The notes beneath the pieces are model-generated. The model searched no databases. It was not told the origin of the DNA and saw only the letters and a program-made list of their open reading frames with translations. A stretch of DNA of 64,000 nucleotides from positions 1 through 64,000 of the forward strand of contig CAKQSB010000001.1 of assembly GCA_934271735.1 (NCBI GenBank), given 5' to 3'. This stretch comes from an uncultured Clostridia bacterium (GTDB lineage Bacteria > Bacillota > Clostridia > Christensenellales > Borkfalkiaceae). The position numbers and the translations under genes are program-made. This document shows positions 40,360-48,960 of this stretch, piece after piece (within the stretch, counting starts at the first letter, position 1; every line of letters begins with the position of its first letter).

Positions 40360-41862
40360 ATGCAAACAGCAGTAATTTACGCCCGCTATTCGAGCGACAG
40401 CCAAAACGAACAATCTATCGAAGGACAACTCCGTGTTTGCGAAGAGTACGCTAAAAGAAACGGTATTCTTATTCTAAACACTTACATTGACCGAGCAATG
40501 ACAGGTAGAAACGACAATCGTCCTGATTTTCAACGTATGCTGAAAGACAGCAACCGAAAAGAATGGAACTATATCATTGTGTACAAGTTCGACCGTTTTG
40601 CCCGAAATCGCTATGAAACGGCTATCCACAAAAAAGAATTGAAAGACAACGGAGTTAAAGTGTTATCCGCTATGGAAAACATTCCCGACACGCCCGAAGC
40701 GATTATATTTGAAAGTATGCTCGAAGGCTATGCCGAGTATTATTCGGCGGAACTTGCGCAAAAAGTAAAACGCGGAATGTTTGAAACCAGACGCAAAGGT
40801 TTATACCAAGGCGGAGGACTATTATATGGATATAAAATCGACGGAAGAAAAATCGTGATAGACGAAAACAACGCCGCCGTCGTTCGCTTTATGTACGAAC
40901 AATACGCAAACGGCGTTTTCGTTAAAGATATTATAAAGACTTTAACAGAAAAAAATATATTTTATAAAGGAAAACCTTTCGTAAGGAACAGCGTATATAA
41001 TATTCTACGCAATGAAAAATATTCGGGCGTATATAAACACGGCGACGAAGTTGTTGACAATATGTACCCGCAAATAGTTCCGACAGAAATTTTCAATCAG
41101 GTTCGGCGTAAAGTCGATGCAAATAAATACGGCAAAAAGAGTCTGAAAATCGATTTTTTATTAAGGCAAAAGTTGATATGCGGCAACTGCGGTCAACCAA
41201 TGCACGGTGAAAGCGGAACTACGAAAAACGGCTCGCGCATTTATTATTACAAATGCTACGGAAGAAAAAAGCGGCTGAACGATTGCAATAAATCAATGAT
41301 TCGCAAGGAAGTAATAGAAAATCTTGTGACCGATACCATCGTTCAAAAATTATCCGAACCAAGCCTGATAAATATACTCGTATCTAAGATAATGCAAAGA
41401 CAAGAAAAATCTATCCGTGAAAACTCTTCTCTTTCTTTATTGATTAAACAGAAAAAGCAAGTCGATATGTCAATCGATAATATCGTCGCGGCAATCGAAC
41501 GCGGGATAGTTACGAACGCAACAAATGCTCGTTTACAATCGCTTGAAACTCAACAACAGGAATTAGAGCGACAAATTTTAATCGAGCAAAGCAAACAATC
41601 CGTTAAATTGTCGGCAACGGATATCAAGCAATTTTACGCTTCCGTATTAAATGAAAATTCAAAAATTCTGATAAACCTGCTAATCGAAAAAATAATCTTA
41701 TTCGACGATAAAGTAGAAATATATTTCAACACCCCGATAAAAAATCCGAATGACACTCATTCGGGTTTTATTTTATATTCAAAAGCGGTTGAAATGATAG
41801 TCAGCAAATACGCTAACACAAAACCCGTCACCAGACAGATTTTACTCGAAATTATAGTCTAA
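40360..41862 (+). CDS. Large serine recombinase
   Basis: A 500-residue site-specific recombinase. The N-terminal resolvase catalytic domain (about 1-145) has YARYSSDSQNEQSIEGQ with the active-site Ser and downstream Arg-rich DRFARNRYE. A recombinase domain follows (about 160-265), then a zinc-ribbon (CGNCGQPMHGE...YKCYGRKKRLNDC, about 275-315) and a coiled coil (about 365-430). This architecture is that of phage and ICE/Tn4451-type integrases that join two unlike att sites. GGAGG lies 12 bases before the ATG. Cargo genes of a complete element are not visible next to it, so it may be what is left of an integrated element. Confidence 0.92.
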   Translation: MQTAVIYARYSSDSQNEQSIEGQLRVCEEYAKRNGILILNTYIDRAMTGRNDNRPDFQRMLKDSNRKEWNYIIVYKFDRFARNRYETAIHKKELKDNGVKVLSAMENIPDTPEAIIFESMLEGYAEYYSAELAQKVKRGMFETRRKGLYQGGGLLYGYKIDGRKIVIDENNAAVVRFMYEQYANGVFVKDIIKTLTEKNIFYKGKPFVRNSVYNILRNEKYSGVYKHGDEVVDNMYPQIVPTEIFNQVRRKVDANKYGKKSLKIDFLLRQKLICGNCGQPMHGESGTTKNGSRIYYYKCYGRKKRLNDCNKSMIRKEVIENLVTDTIVQKLSEPSLINILVSKIMQRQEKSIRENSSLSLLIKQKKQVDMSIDNIVAAIERGIVTNATNARLQSLETQQQELERQILIEQSKQSVKLSATDIKQFYASVLNENSKILINLLIEKIILFDDKVEIYFNTPIKNPNDTHSGFILYSKAVEMIVSKYANTKPVTRQILLEIIV

Positions 41863-41940
41863 ATATATAGAAAAGACCCGATTCGATAAAGAAAAAACCT
41901 AACCCGAACACTTTTAGATATTCGAATTAGGTTGTTCTTG

Positions 41941-41991
41941 GTGCACCACGAAAAAGGACAGGTCTCTAACCTGTCCTTTTTTGTGGTACAC
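41941..41991 (+). terminator. Long perfect-stem terminator
   Basis: GTGCACCAC..AAAAAGGACAGGT pairs with ACCTGTCCTTTTT..GTGGTACAC over about 23 positions with three mismatches, loop CTCTA, T-run inside the right arm. Confidence 0.8.
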
Positions 41992-41999
41992 CATCTAAG

Positions 42000-42240
42000 C
42001 GAACTCGTTACGCGGCAAACCTGTTTGCCGTCGTTCGTCAATTTGCGAAGCAAATTCCTGCCGAGGGCTCCCATAGCCAAAGGCTATGGGAAACGGTAAT
42101 ATTCCGTACTTCTTCAGGATACGGAAGTTTGCCGTAGGACTCCCGCTTGCGGGAAACGACAATACTCCTTAAACCTACGGCGCGACACAAATAATGCCGT
42201 TGGACTTCCATAACTTTCAGATTGGGAAGTCCAACGGCAA
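42000..42240. repeat. Cluster of short perfect hairpins
   Basis: Successive inverted repeats: ATTTGC/GCAAAT (near 42040), CCCATAGCC-AAA-GGCTATGGG (42070-42090), TTCCGTA/TACGGAA (near 42110), TCCCGC-TT-GCGGGA (near 42141), and a 15-bp perfect pair (42195-42209 with 42225-42239). The last could end the histidine-kinase transcript but lacks a T-run on that strand. Confidence 0.65.
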
Positions 42241-42267
42241 CATTTCTTATTTTTACAAAAATTCGGT

Positions 42268-43296
42268 TTATTTGCGTTTTGAATAAATAATTCTGAAAGT
42301 CGTGCCTTTGCCTATCGCCGATTCCGTCTCGATTTTTAAGTCCAGAAGCTCGGCGATTCGCTTAACCGTCGCTAAACCCAAACCGTTGCCGTGCGTGGTA
42401 CGCGATTTCTCGGCGCGGAAATATTTATCGAACATTCTCCGCCGCGTTTCCTCGTCCATTCCCACCCCGCTGTCGCGGACGGTAACGATTACTTCTCTGC
42501 CATTTTCTTCCAAAAATACGCCGACTTTGCCGTTTTCGGGCGTGAATTTTACGGCGTTATCGATAATATTTATAAAAAACCGACTTATAAGCTCCTCGTT
42601 GGAAACTATCCGACAATCGCCGACGTCGGCTTCGATTTCTATGTTTTTCTTCTCCCACGCCGATTGCAACAATAAAATACACTTTCTGAGCGATTCGGAA
42701 AGGTCGAATTCGCTTAAAGTTACGTCCAGACGGTTATTAGCGAGTCTGTCGAGCATAAGCGTGCCGGCGGTAAGGTCGATAAGTCTGTCCGATTCCGATA
42801 CGATAATGCCGAGATATTCTTCCTGCTCTTCTTTCGTTATTTCGCCTTTCGCGATAAGCTTTGCAAACCCTCTTATCGAAACGATAGGCGTTTTCAGCTC
42901 GTGCGAAAAGTCGTTTATAAAGTCGTTTTTAGTTTCTTCCGAACGTTTAAGCGCAAGCGCGACCGTTTCGAGCGCGTTCGCGGCTTCTCTATACTCCGCC
43001 GAAACGTCTCCGAGATAAACTTCGTAATCTCCCGAAGAAATTTTTGCGACGGCGTCGTAAATGGTTTTAAGCGAAGCTTTGCGCTTTTTATATCTGAAAA
43101 AACAAAGCGCAAAATTTATCGCGAAAACGCAACAGAACAAAAAAGCGAAAAACAGAGTTCCGAACGGCATACCGAAAGTAATCGCGCCTGCCTTTTCCAG
43201 AACAAACATTGTCAAAAAACCGAACAGGCATGCCCCGCCGCACGAAAGCGCGGAAAAAATAAGCTCGGAATATTCGCCCTTTCTTCCTTTACGCAT
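42268..43296 (-). CDS. Sensor histidine kinase
   Basis: A 342-residue membrane kinase: two helices (about 15-36 and 44-66) with almost no loop between them, a HAMP-like linker (about 70-115), HisKA with DFSHELKTPIVSIRGFAKL (phospho-His), and HATPase_c with the N box (FFINIIDNAVKFTPENGKVG), G1 (DSGVGMD) and G2 (GNGLGLATVK). The absence of an extracellular sensor domain is typical of intramembrane-sensing kinases that work with ABC exporters. It overlaps the response regulator gene by 8 bases. Confidence 0.92.
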   Translation of the reverse strand: MRKGRKGEYSELIFSALSCGGACLFGFLTMFVLEKAGAITFGMPFGTLFFAFLFCCVFAINFALCFFRYKKRKASLKTIYDAVAKISSGDYEVYLGDVSAEYREAANALETVALALKRSEETKNDFINDFSHELKTPIVSIRGFAKLIAKGEITKEEQEEYLGIIVSESDRLIDLTAGTLMLDRLANNRLDVTLSEFDLSESLRKCILLLQSAWEKKNIEIEADVGDCRIVSNEELISRFFINIIDNAVKFTPENGKVGVFLEENGREVIVTVRDSGVGMDEETRRRMFDKYFRAEKSRTTHGNGLGLATVKRIAELLDLKIETESAIGKGTTFRIIYSKRK

Positions 43297-43963
43297 CGGT
43301 TTTCACCGCCTTGTAGCCAAGCCCTCTGACGGACTTGATCTCAATCGATTTAACGCCCGAAAGTTTTTCTCTGATACGGTTGATATGAACGTTCAAAGTA
43401 TGATCGTCCTTTTCGGAAGTACCCCAGATATCTTCCATAAGTTCGTTTCTCGTAAAAATCTTACCGAGTGAGGAAAGCAGCTTGAACAACAGCAAAAATT
43501 CCTTCTGCGTAAGCTCGACGGGAGAGCCGTTCACCGTAGCCATCATCTGTGAAAAGTCCAGCGATAAGTCGTTAAACTGCAGTTTTTGCTCCGAAGGAGA
43601 CTTACATCTTCTGAGCAATGCTTTGATTCTTAACAGCAATTCTTCCTCGTCGACGGGCTTTGTCATATAGTCGTCCGCGCCGACCATAAACCCGTAATGT
43701 TTATCGGACGGCGACTGTTTTGCGGTGACGATTATTATCGGCACGTTCTGATTTATTCTGCGTATCGTTTCGGTAAGGCGAAATCCGCTCGCGTCCGGAA
43801 GCATAACGTCCGCAAGTACGAGATCGGGCTTTTCCGTCTCGAAAAGTTTTACCGCTTCGGACGACGAAAAAGCAGATATGGGTTTATATCCGCCGTTTTT
43901 CAAAACGATAGTCATCAATTTATTAGTCGGGATATCGTCCTCGACGACAAGTACTGAAAACAT
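43289..43963 (-). CDS. Response regulator, OmpR/PhoB family
   Basis: A 224-residue regulator. The receiver domain (1-120) has the acidic pocket VVEDD, phospho-Asp in LVLADVMLP, and Lys in MTKPVD. The C-terminal winged helix (about 130-222) contains VELTQKEFLLLFKLLSSLGK and HINRIREKLSG. Operon partner of the kinase; the ABC exporter gene 270 bases away on the opposite strand is its probable target. Confidence 0.93.
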   Translation of the reverse strand: MFSVLVVEDDIPTNKLMTIVLKNGGYKPISAFSSSEAVKLFETEKPDLVLADVMLPDASGFRLTETIRRINQNVPIIIVTAKQSPSDKHYGFMVGADDYMTKPVDEEELLLRIKALLRRCKSPSEQKLQFNDLSLDFSQMMATVNGSPVELTQKEFLLLFKLLSSLGKIFTRNELMEDIWGTSEKDDHTLNVHINRIREKLSGVKSIEIKSVRGLGYKAVKTDA

Positions 43964-44232
43964 TTTGTCACCCTCTCATAAGCCGAACGATACGCGACGA
44001 TAAAACAACAAAAGCAATAAATCGATATAAAACGATATAACAATACGTCTCGCTAATCCGGCTGCTATTTTATTATTATACCACAAACGCGTATTTTTTC
44101 AAAGCGTTTATGTGAAAAGGTAATTAAAATGATGAAATGCTAATAAAAAAGAAAATTTGCCGCCTCATTTTATTTACTAATAAATATTTTGATGATAAAA
44201 TCAAAACAACGAAAACAAGGAAAAAGCGAAGA

Positions 44233-46794
44233 ATGTTAGAATTGACCGATATCGTAAAGGAATACTACACGCAAGACGAAACCGTCAGGGCGTTGAAAGG
44301 GATAAGCGTTAAATTCAGAAAAAGCGAGTTCGTGTCGGTGCTCGGTCCTTCCGGTTGCGGCAAAACCACTCTTTTAAACATCATCGGCGGACTTGACAGG
44401 TACACTTCGGGCGATCTTGCGATCGACGGGCGAAGCACCAAGCTTTACACAGATAAGGACTGGGACGCCTACCGCAATCACTCCGTGGGATTTGTTTTTC
44501 AAAGTTACAATTTAATTCCCCATCAGACTGTTGCCGAAAACGTGGAACTCGCCCTGACTCTTGCGGGCGTTTCCGCCGAAATTCGCCGTGAAAAAGCCAG
44601 AAAAGCCCTTGAAAAAGTGGGCCTCGGGAACAAGCTGAACGTTAAACCCAACCAACTTTCGGGCGGACAAATGCAAAGGGTTGCGATTGCTCGCGCGCTC
44701 GTGAACGACCCCGAAATTATCCTTGCCGACGAGCCAACCGGCGCGCTCGACTCCAAAACGAGCGTGCAGATTATGGATCTTCTCAAAGAAATTTCATCCG
44801 AAAGACTGATCATAATGGTCACGCACAACCCCGAACTTGCGGAGAAATACTCTTCGAGAATAATTCGTCTTTTAGACGGCGAACTCGTTTCGGACGACAA
44901 ACCCGTAACAGATGAGGAATACGCTGCGGAAATAGCCGAAATCGAAAAGAAAAAAGCCGAAAACAATGATCAAGGCGGCAAAACCAAGAAAAAGCGCAAA
45001 GACGAAAAGCACGAAAACCGAAAAACGTCGATGAGTTTCTTTACCGCGCTTTCTTTAAGTTTCAAAAATATGCTTACGAAAAAAGCGAGAACTATTCTCG
45101 TTTCGTTCGCGGGAAGTATCGGAATAATCGGAATAGCCCTCATATTATCGCTTTCGAGCGGATTTCAGAATTATATCGACCGCGTTCAGCGTGACGCGCT
45201 TTCAAACTACCCGATAACGATAACAAAAAAATACGCGGACTACTCCTCCGTGATGCAGGGTCCTTCCGACGCGGCGCAGAACAACAAAGGTGAAAGATAC
45301 CCGAAATCGACCACGATTACCGTAAACAACGCCATTACCGACTTGTATAATCAGTTTATCCGGGGCAGCAAGGACAACGACATTATAAGTTTTAAACATT
45401 ATCTCGAAACGACCGATTATGACAAGAATAAAATCACCGCGATTCAGTACACTTATAACGTCGGTTTTACCGTTTACGGCGAGGACAAAGCGGGCGGGAA
45501 AGAATACACCCATCTGAAAAGCCCGATAGAATCAATGGTCGAAATATTCAAAGATCAATCGTCCAACCCGTTCGCGACCTCGGAAATTGCGGATATGTAT
45601 TTCCCCGTATGGAACGAGATGATAAACAGCGAAACTCTTATCAAAAGCCAGTACGACCTTATCGACGGAAAATGGATAGATTTCGACAGCAACAGCGAAA
45701 TTCTTCTCGTCGTGAACAGTTACAACGAAATTCCCGATTACGTTCTTACCTCTCTCGGACTTAAAAAACAGTTCGAAGCGGGTTCTTCTCTTACACCCGA
45801 CGGGGCAGGCGGTTCGGGAAGCGTTTCTTCCGACGGTTCGGATGCCGATAACAAAACGTATCAGACGAGCGATTTTATAGGCCTCGAATACACGCTTTTC
45901 ACTTCTCCGTTTTCCTATGAAAAACAGTCCGACGGACTTTTCAAGGCGACCGAAGACGAAGCAAAGCTCGAAGAATTATCGAAAGCAAACGGCAGAAAAG
46001 TGAGAATCGCGGGTGTAATTCGTCCTAAAGCGGGAGTTTCGGCAACTTCGATTCAAGGTTCGATTGCATACGGACACGGAATAACCGAAGCGTTGATGCA
46101 GGATATGAAACAGGCGGAAGTAGTAAAAGCTCAGCTTGCAAGCCCCACAAAAAGCGTTCTCGACGGCTCGACTTTCCTTTCTTCCAATATGAATACAGTT
46201 CTGACAAAAGTCGGATATGCAGATATAAACGACCCCGCGAGCATCTCGATTTACGCTTCGTCGTTCGAAAATAAGGATTATATCGAAGAACTTATAAGCA
46301 ACTACAATGCCGCCACGGACGACGACAGCAAAATACGTTACACCGATTATATGGGAATCATGCTTTCTTCGGTTACGGATATCGTCAACGCGATTTCGTA
46401 CGTTCTCATAGGTTTCGTGTCCGTTTCGCTTATCGTTTCCTCGATAATGATAGGAATTATCACCTACATTTCCGTTCTCGAAAGAATCAAGGAAATAGGC
46501 GTTTTAAGAGCTTTGGGAGCTTCCAAGCGCGATGTTTCGAGGGTTTTTAACGCCGAAACGCTTATTATCGGTTTCACCGCGGGCGTTATGGGCATACTCG
46601 TAACGATTATTCTCGACATACCGATAAGTTTAATAATTCATTCGCTGGCGGGGATTTCGAACGTAGCTTCGCTCCCGTGGGCAGGCGCGCTTATTCTTAT
46701 CGCAATATCTATGGTTTTAACGCTTATCGCGGGACTTATCCCCTCGAGACTTGCAAGCAAAAAAGACCCGGTTATCGCCCTCCGTTCGGAGTAA
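44233..46794 (+). CDS. Fused ABC exporter (ATPase plus FtsX/MacB-type permease)
   Basis: An 853-residue protein combining an N-terminal ATPase (Walker A GPSGCGKTTL, signature LSGGQMQRVAIARAL, Walker B IILADEPTGALDS) with a basic linker (about 235-265) and a permease having one helix, a large outside domain of about 400 residues, and three C-terminal FtsX-type helices. Such MacB/Bce-like transporters expel or detach antimicrobial peptides. The start is placed at the ATG at 44233 since the family begins there; an earlier frame start at 44137 adds a 32-residue Lys-rich stretch not expected in the family. It is divergent from, and likely controlled by, the two-component system. Confidence 0.88.
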   Translation: MLELTDIVKEYYTQDETVRALKGISVKFRKSEFVSVLGPSGCGKTTLLNIIGGLDRYTSGDLAIDGRSTKLYTDKDWDAYRNHSVGFVFQSYNLIPHQTVAENVELALTLAGVSAEIRREKARKALEKVGLGNKLNVKPNQLSGGQMQRVAIARALVNDPEIILADEPTGALDSKTSVQIMDLLKEISSERLIIMVTHNPELAEKYSSRIIRLLDGELVSDDKPVTDEEYAAEIAEIEKKKAENNDQGGKTKKKRKDEKHENRKTSMSFFTALSLSFKNMLTKKARTILVSFAGSIGIIGIALILSLSSGFQNYIDRVQRDALSNYPITITKKYADYSSVMQGPSDAAQNNKGERYPKSTTITVNNAITDLYNQFIRGSKDNDIISFKHYLETTDYDKNKITAIQYTYNVGFTVYGEDKAGGKEYTHLKSPIESMVEIFKDQSSNPFATSEIADMYFPVWNEMINSETLIKSQYDLIDGKWIDFDSNSEILLVVNSYNEIPDYVLTSLGLKKQFEAGSSLTPDGAGGSGSVSSDGSDADNKTYQTSDFIGLEYTLFTSPFSYEKQSDGLFKATEDEAKLEELSKANGRKVRIAGVIRPKAGVSATSIQGSIAYGHGITEALMQDMKQAEVVKAQLASPTKSVLDGSTFLSSNMNTVLTKVGYADINDPASISIYASSFENKDYIEELISNYNAATDDDSKIRYTDYMGIMLSSVTDIVNAISYVLIGFVSVSLIVSSIMIGIITYISVLERIKEIGVLRALGASKRDVSRVFNAETLIIGFTAGVMGILVTIILDIPISLIIHSLAGISNVASLPWAGALILIAISMVLTLIAGLIPSRLASKKDPVIALRSE

Positions 46795-46928
46795 TCTTCC
46801 GTAAAATCGGCTTGGAATTATCAAAATCTCGGCTTATCTTGTCAGGAGAGCCGTCAACACGGTCGGAGAGCTATAACAATCTCACCGTTCGCCCGCTTTT
46901 TTATCGTTTTTCCTATTGTCACCCCTGC

Positions 46929-46972
46929 TTTCTCTTTTTGGAGAAAGTGTCTGCGAACGTCGACGGAAGAGG
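46929..46972. repeat. Short intergenic repeat, copy A
   Basis: Hairpin CTTTCTC-tttt-GGAGAAAG followed by GACGGAAGAGGACAA. The same arrangement recurs after the MATE gene at 53139-53208, both times just downstream of a plus-strand exporter gene. Confidence 0.5.
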
Positions 46973-47003
46973 ACAATCCTGAAATTCAAAAAAACAGCAG
47001 ATA

Positions 47004-47014
47004 ATCGACTTATA
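47004..47014 (-). repeat. TATAAGTCGAT word, copy 11
   Basis: Intergenic, in the context GCCTATAAGTCGATTAT, the same 14-base context (GCCTATAAGTCGAT plus TA) as copies 1 and 9. Confidence 0.85.
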
Positions 47015-47103
47015 GGCAGGTTTTTGCTTATCAATTAAATATAAGTCACACAAAAAACCGCGTATAAATCATATAAAAACAGTATCTGAACCATACAAAA
47101 AAC

Positions 47104-47139
47104 TGCGCCCGACCGCTCTGTAAAAAGCGGTCGGGCGCA
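47104..47139 (-). terminator. Terminator of hydCBA
   Basis: TGCGCCCGACCGCT pairs perfectly with its complement over 14 bp; on the minus strand GTTTTTTG follows. Confidence 0.88.
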
Positions 47140-47176
47140 CTTATGATTTTCAGGTTCTTTTAAAATTTACAGATTA

Positions 47177-48943
47177 TTAATCCTTAAATCTTTCTTTCGC
47201 GGAATACGTCGTGTGAAGAAGCTCGTGAGCCTTGTGCGAGTTGGGTTTATCAAGGAATGTCTTGTAAAGCTCGATAATCTGAGGGTTCTTGTGAGAAACT
47301 CTGAGCGGTCTGCCCTCGTCTTCCATATACAAAGCGTTTGATCTCTTCTCTTTGTAAGTATCGAGAATGTTATCGTCCTCGTTCGGAAGGAAACAAGGTT
47401 TCACGAACGGCTGACCGCCGCCCGCAACGCATCCGCCGGGGCAACCCATAATTTCGATGAAATGATAGGGGCTTTTACCTGCTCTGATTTCGTCGAGAAG
47501 GACTTTCGCATTTTTCATACCCGAAGCTACGGCGACTTTAACTTGCATACCGCCGAGTTTGTATGTAGCTTCCTTGATACCGTCTAAACCTCTTACGTCT
47601 TTAAGTTCGACGTTTTCGAGTTCTTTTCCGGTAAGCTCATATGCAGCCGTACGAAGCGCGGCTTCCATAACTCCGCCCGTAGCTCCGAAAATTACGCCCG
47701 CGCCGGTGTAATCGCCGACTATATCATAATCGAAATCCTCATCGGGAAGTCTGTTGAAGATAATGCCGGAACGCTTGATAAGCTTCGCGAGTTCTCTCGT
47801 GGTGAGTACGGCGTCTACGTCCTTAAGACCGTTCGTTACAAGTTCGGGTCTTTCCTTTTCGTACTTTTTCGCAACGCAGGGCATTATCGAAACGACGTAA
47901 ATATCTTCGGGTTTCAGCCCTTTCTTCTCGGCGTAATAAGTTTTCAAAATTGCGCCGAACATCTCGTGAGGAGATTTGCAGGAAGAAAGGTGCGGAAGAA
48001 GATCTCCGTAGTAATACTCCGCGTAATTTACCCAGCCCGGCGAGCAGGAAGTTATCATCGGGAGTACGCCGTTATCCGAAATTCTGTGTAAAAGCTCGGT
48101 GGCTTCTTCCATAATAGTTAAATCCGCGCCGAAATTGGTGTCGAAAACTTTCCTGAAACCGAGACGGCGGAGCGCGGCGACCATTTTACCCGTAACCGGC
48201 GTTCCGATTTTATAACCGAACTCCTCGCCGAGCGCAGCTCTTACCGCGGGGGCGGTCTGAACGACTACGTATTTACCCGCTTTCATAGCCGCGTCTACTT
48301 TTTCGATTTCGCTTACTTCCATAAGCGCGCCGGTAGGACATACGGTTACGCACTGTCCGCAAAGAATACACGGAGAATTTGCGAAACTTCTGTTGCCCGC
48401 GGGAGCTACTATCGTTTTGAAACCTCTCTTTTCGAAGCCTAAAACGGAAAGTCCGTGAGCGTTTTTGCATCTTTCGATACATCTTCCGCAAAGAATACAT
48501 TTGGAAGTATCTCTTTTTACCGACGGAGTGAGATTATCGATCGTAACGGGAGTCATTTCGCCCTGATACATATCGTCTCTCGCGCCGACGAGCTGAGCGA
48601 CGTGAAGAAGTTCGCACTTCCCGTTCTTGTCGCACTGCTGACAATTTTTGTTGTGGTTGGAAAGGAGAAGCTCGACCGAGCATCTTCTCGCCTCTGCCGC
48701 CTTGGGCGAAGAAATGGTAATCTCCATTCCCTCGTTGACGGGATAAACGCACGAAGCGACGAGACCTCTCGCGCCGGTCGCCTCGACAAGGCAGACTCTG
48801 CAAGAACCTCTCGAACATTCGCCGTGATTGAATGCGCAAAGCGAGGGGATTTCATAGCCGCAGGCTTTTGCCGCTTCGAGTATGGTCATACCGGCTTCCA
48901 CTTCGTACGGTACGCCTTCGATTTTTATATTAACTTTAGCCAT
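47177..48943 (-). CDS. hydA: [FeFe] hydrogenase catalytic subunit HydA
   Basis: A 588-residue group A hydrogenase that makes or uses H2. Domains in order: [2Fe-2S] (Cys at about 32-65, GECSRGSCRVC), the His/Cys [4Fe-4S] site (HNKNCQQCDKNGKCE), two [4Fe-4S] clusters (CILCGRCIERC and CILCGQCVTVC), and the H-cluster domain with TSCSPGWVNY (L1), MPCVAKKYEKERPE (L2) and MGCPGGCVAGGG (L3). A small-subunit-like tail follows. With HydB and HydC it forms the trimeric enzyme that couples NAD(H) and ferredoxin to H2, often by electron bifurcation (family knowledge). It is the last gene of the operon, 17 bases after hydB. Confidence 0.95.
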   Translation of the reverse strand: MAKVNIKIEGVPYEVEAGMTILEAAKACGYEIPSLCAFNHGECSRGSCRVCLVEATGARGLVASCVYPVNEGMEITISSPKAAEARRCSVELLLSNHNKNCQQCDKNGKCELLHVAQLVGARDDMYQGEMTPVTIDNLTPSVKRDTSKCILCGRCIERCKNAHGLSVLGFEKRGFKTIVAPAGNRSFANSPCILCGQCVTVCPTGALMEVSEIEKVDAAMKAGKYVVVQTAPAVRAALGEEFGYKIGTPVTGKMVAALRRLGFRKVFDTNFGADLTIMEEATELLHRISDNGVLPMITSCSPGWVNYAEYYYGDLLPHLSSCKSPHEMFGAILKTYYAEKKGLKPEDIYVVSIMPCVAKKYEKERPELVTNGLKDVDAVLTTRELAKLIKRSGIIFNRLPDEDFDYDIVGDYTGAGVIFGATGGVMEAALRTAAYELTGKELENVELKDVRGLDGIKEATYKLGGMQVKVAVASGMKNAKVLLDEIRAGKSPYHFIEIMGCPGGCVAGGGQPFVKPCFLPNEDDNILDTYKEKRSNALYMEDEGRPLRVSHKNPQIIELYKTFLDKPNSHKAHELLHTTYSAKERFKD

Positions 48944-48960
48944 AGTTTATCGTCCTCCGC

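Larger units (their letters stand above)
41863..42267. other. Hairpin-dense gap after the recombinase
   Basis: No gene seen. It holds the recombinase terminator (41941-41991) and about six hairpins in 250 bases (see the separate entry). Confidence 0.6.
46795..47176. other. Gap between exporter and hydrogenase operon
   Basis: No gene seen. It contains a short intergenic repeat (46929-46972), copy 11 of the TATAAGTCGAT word (47004) and the hydrogenase operon terminator (47104-47139). Confidence 0.7.

Noticed and set aside
1571..41952. tRNA-Arg 3' end as attL with TTCGAATT...GCACCAC near 41920-41950 as attR
   Set aside because: Only short pieces match (TTCGAATT and GCACCAC) and the spacing differs. 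Large serine recombinases do not normally use tRNA ends.
6150..42134. Shared 13-mer CGGAAGTTTGCCG at 6150 and 42122
   Set aside because: Single 13-base matches are expected by chance; the surrounding hairpins do not align.
43561..43580. GATAAGTCGTTAAAC as a further copy of the repeated word
   Set aside because: It lacks the A of CGAT (a one-base deletion), so it was not counted among the 13 copies.
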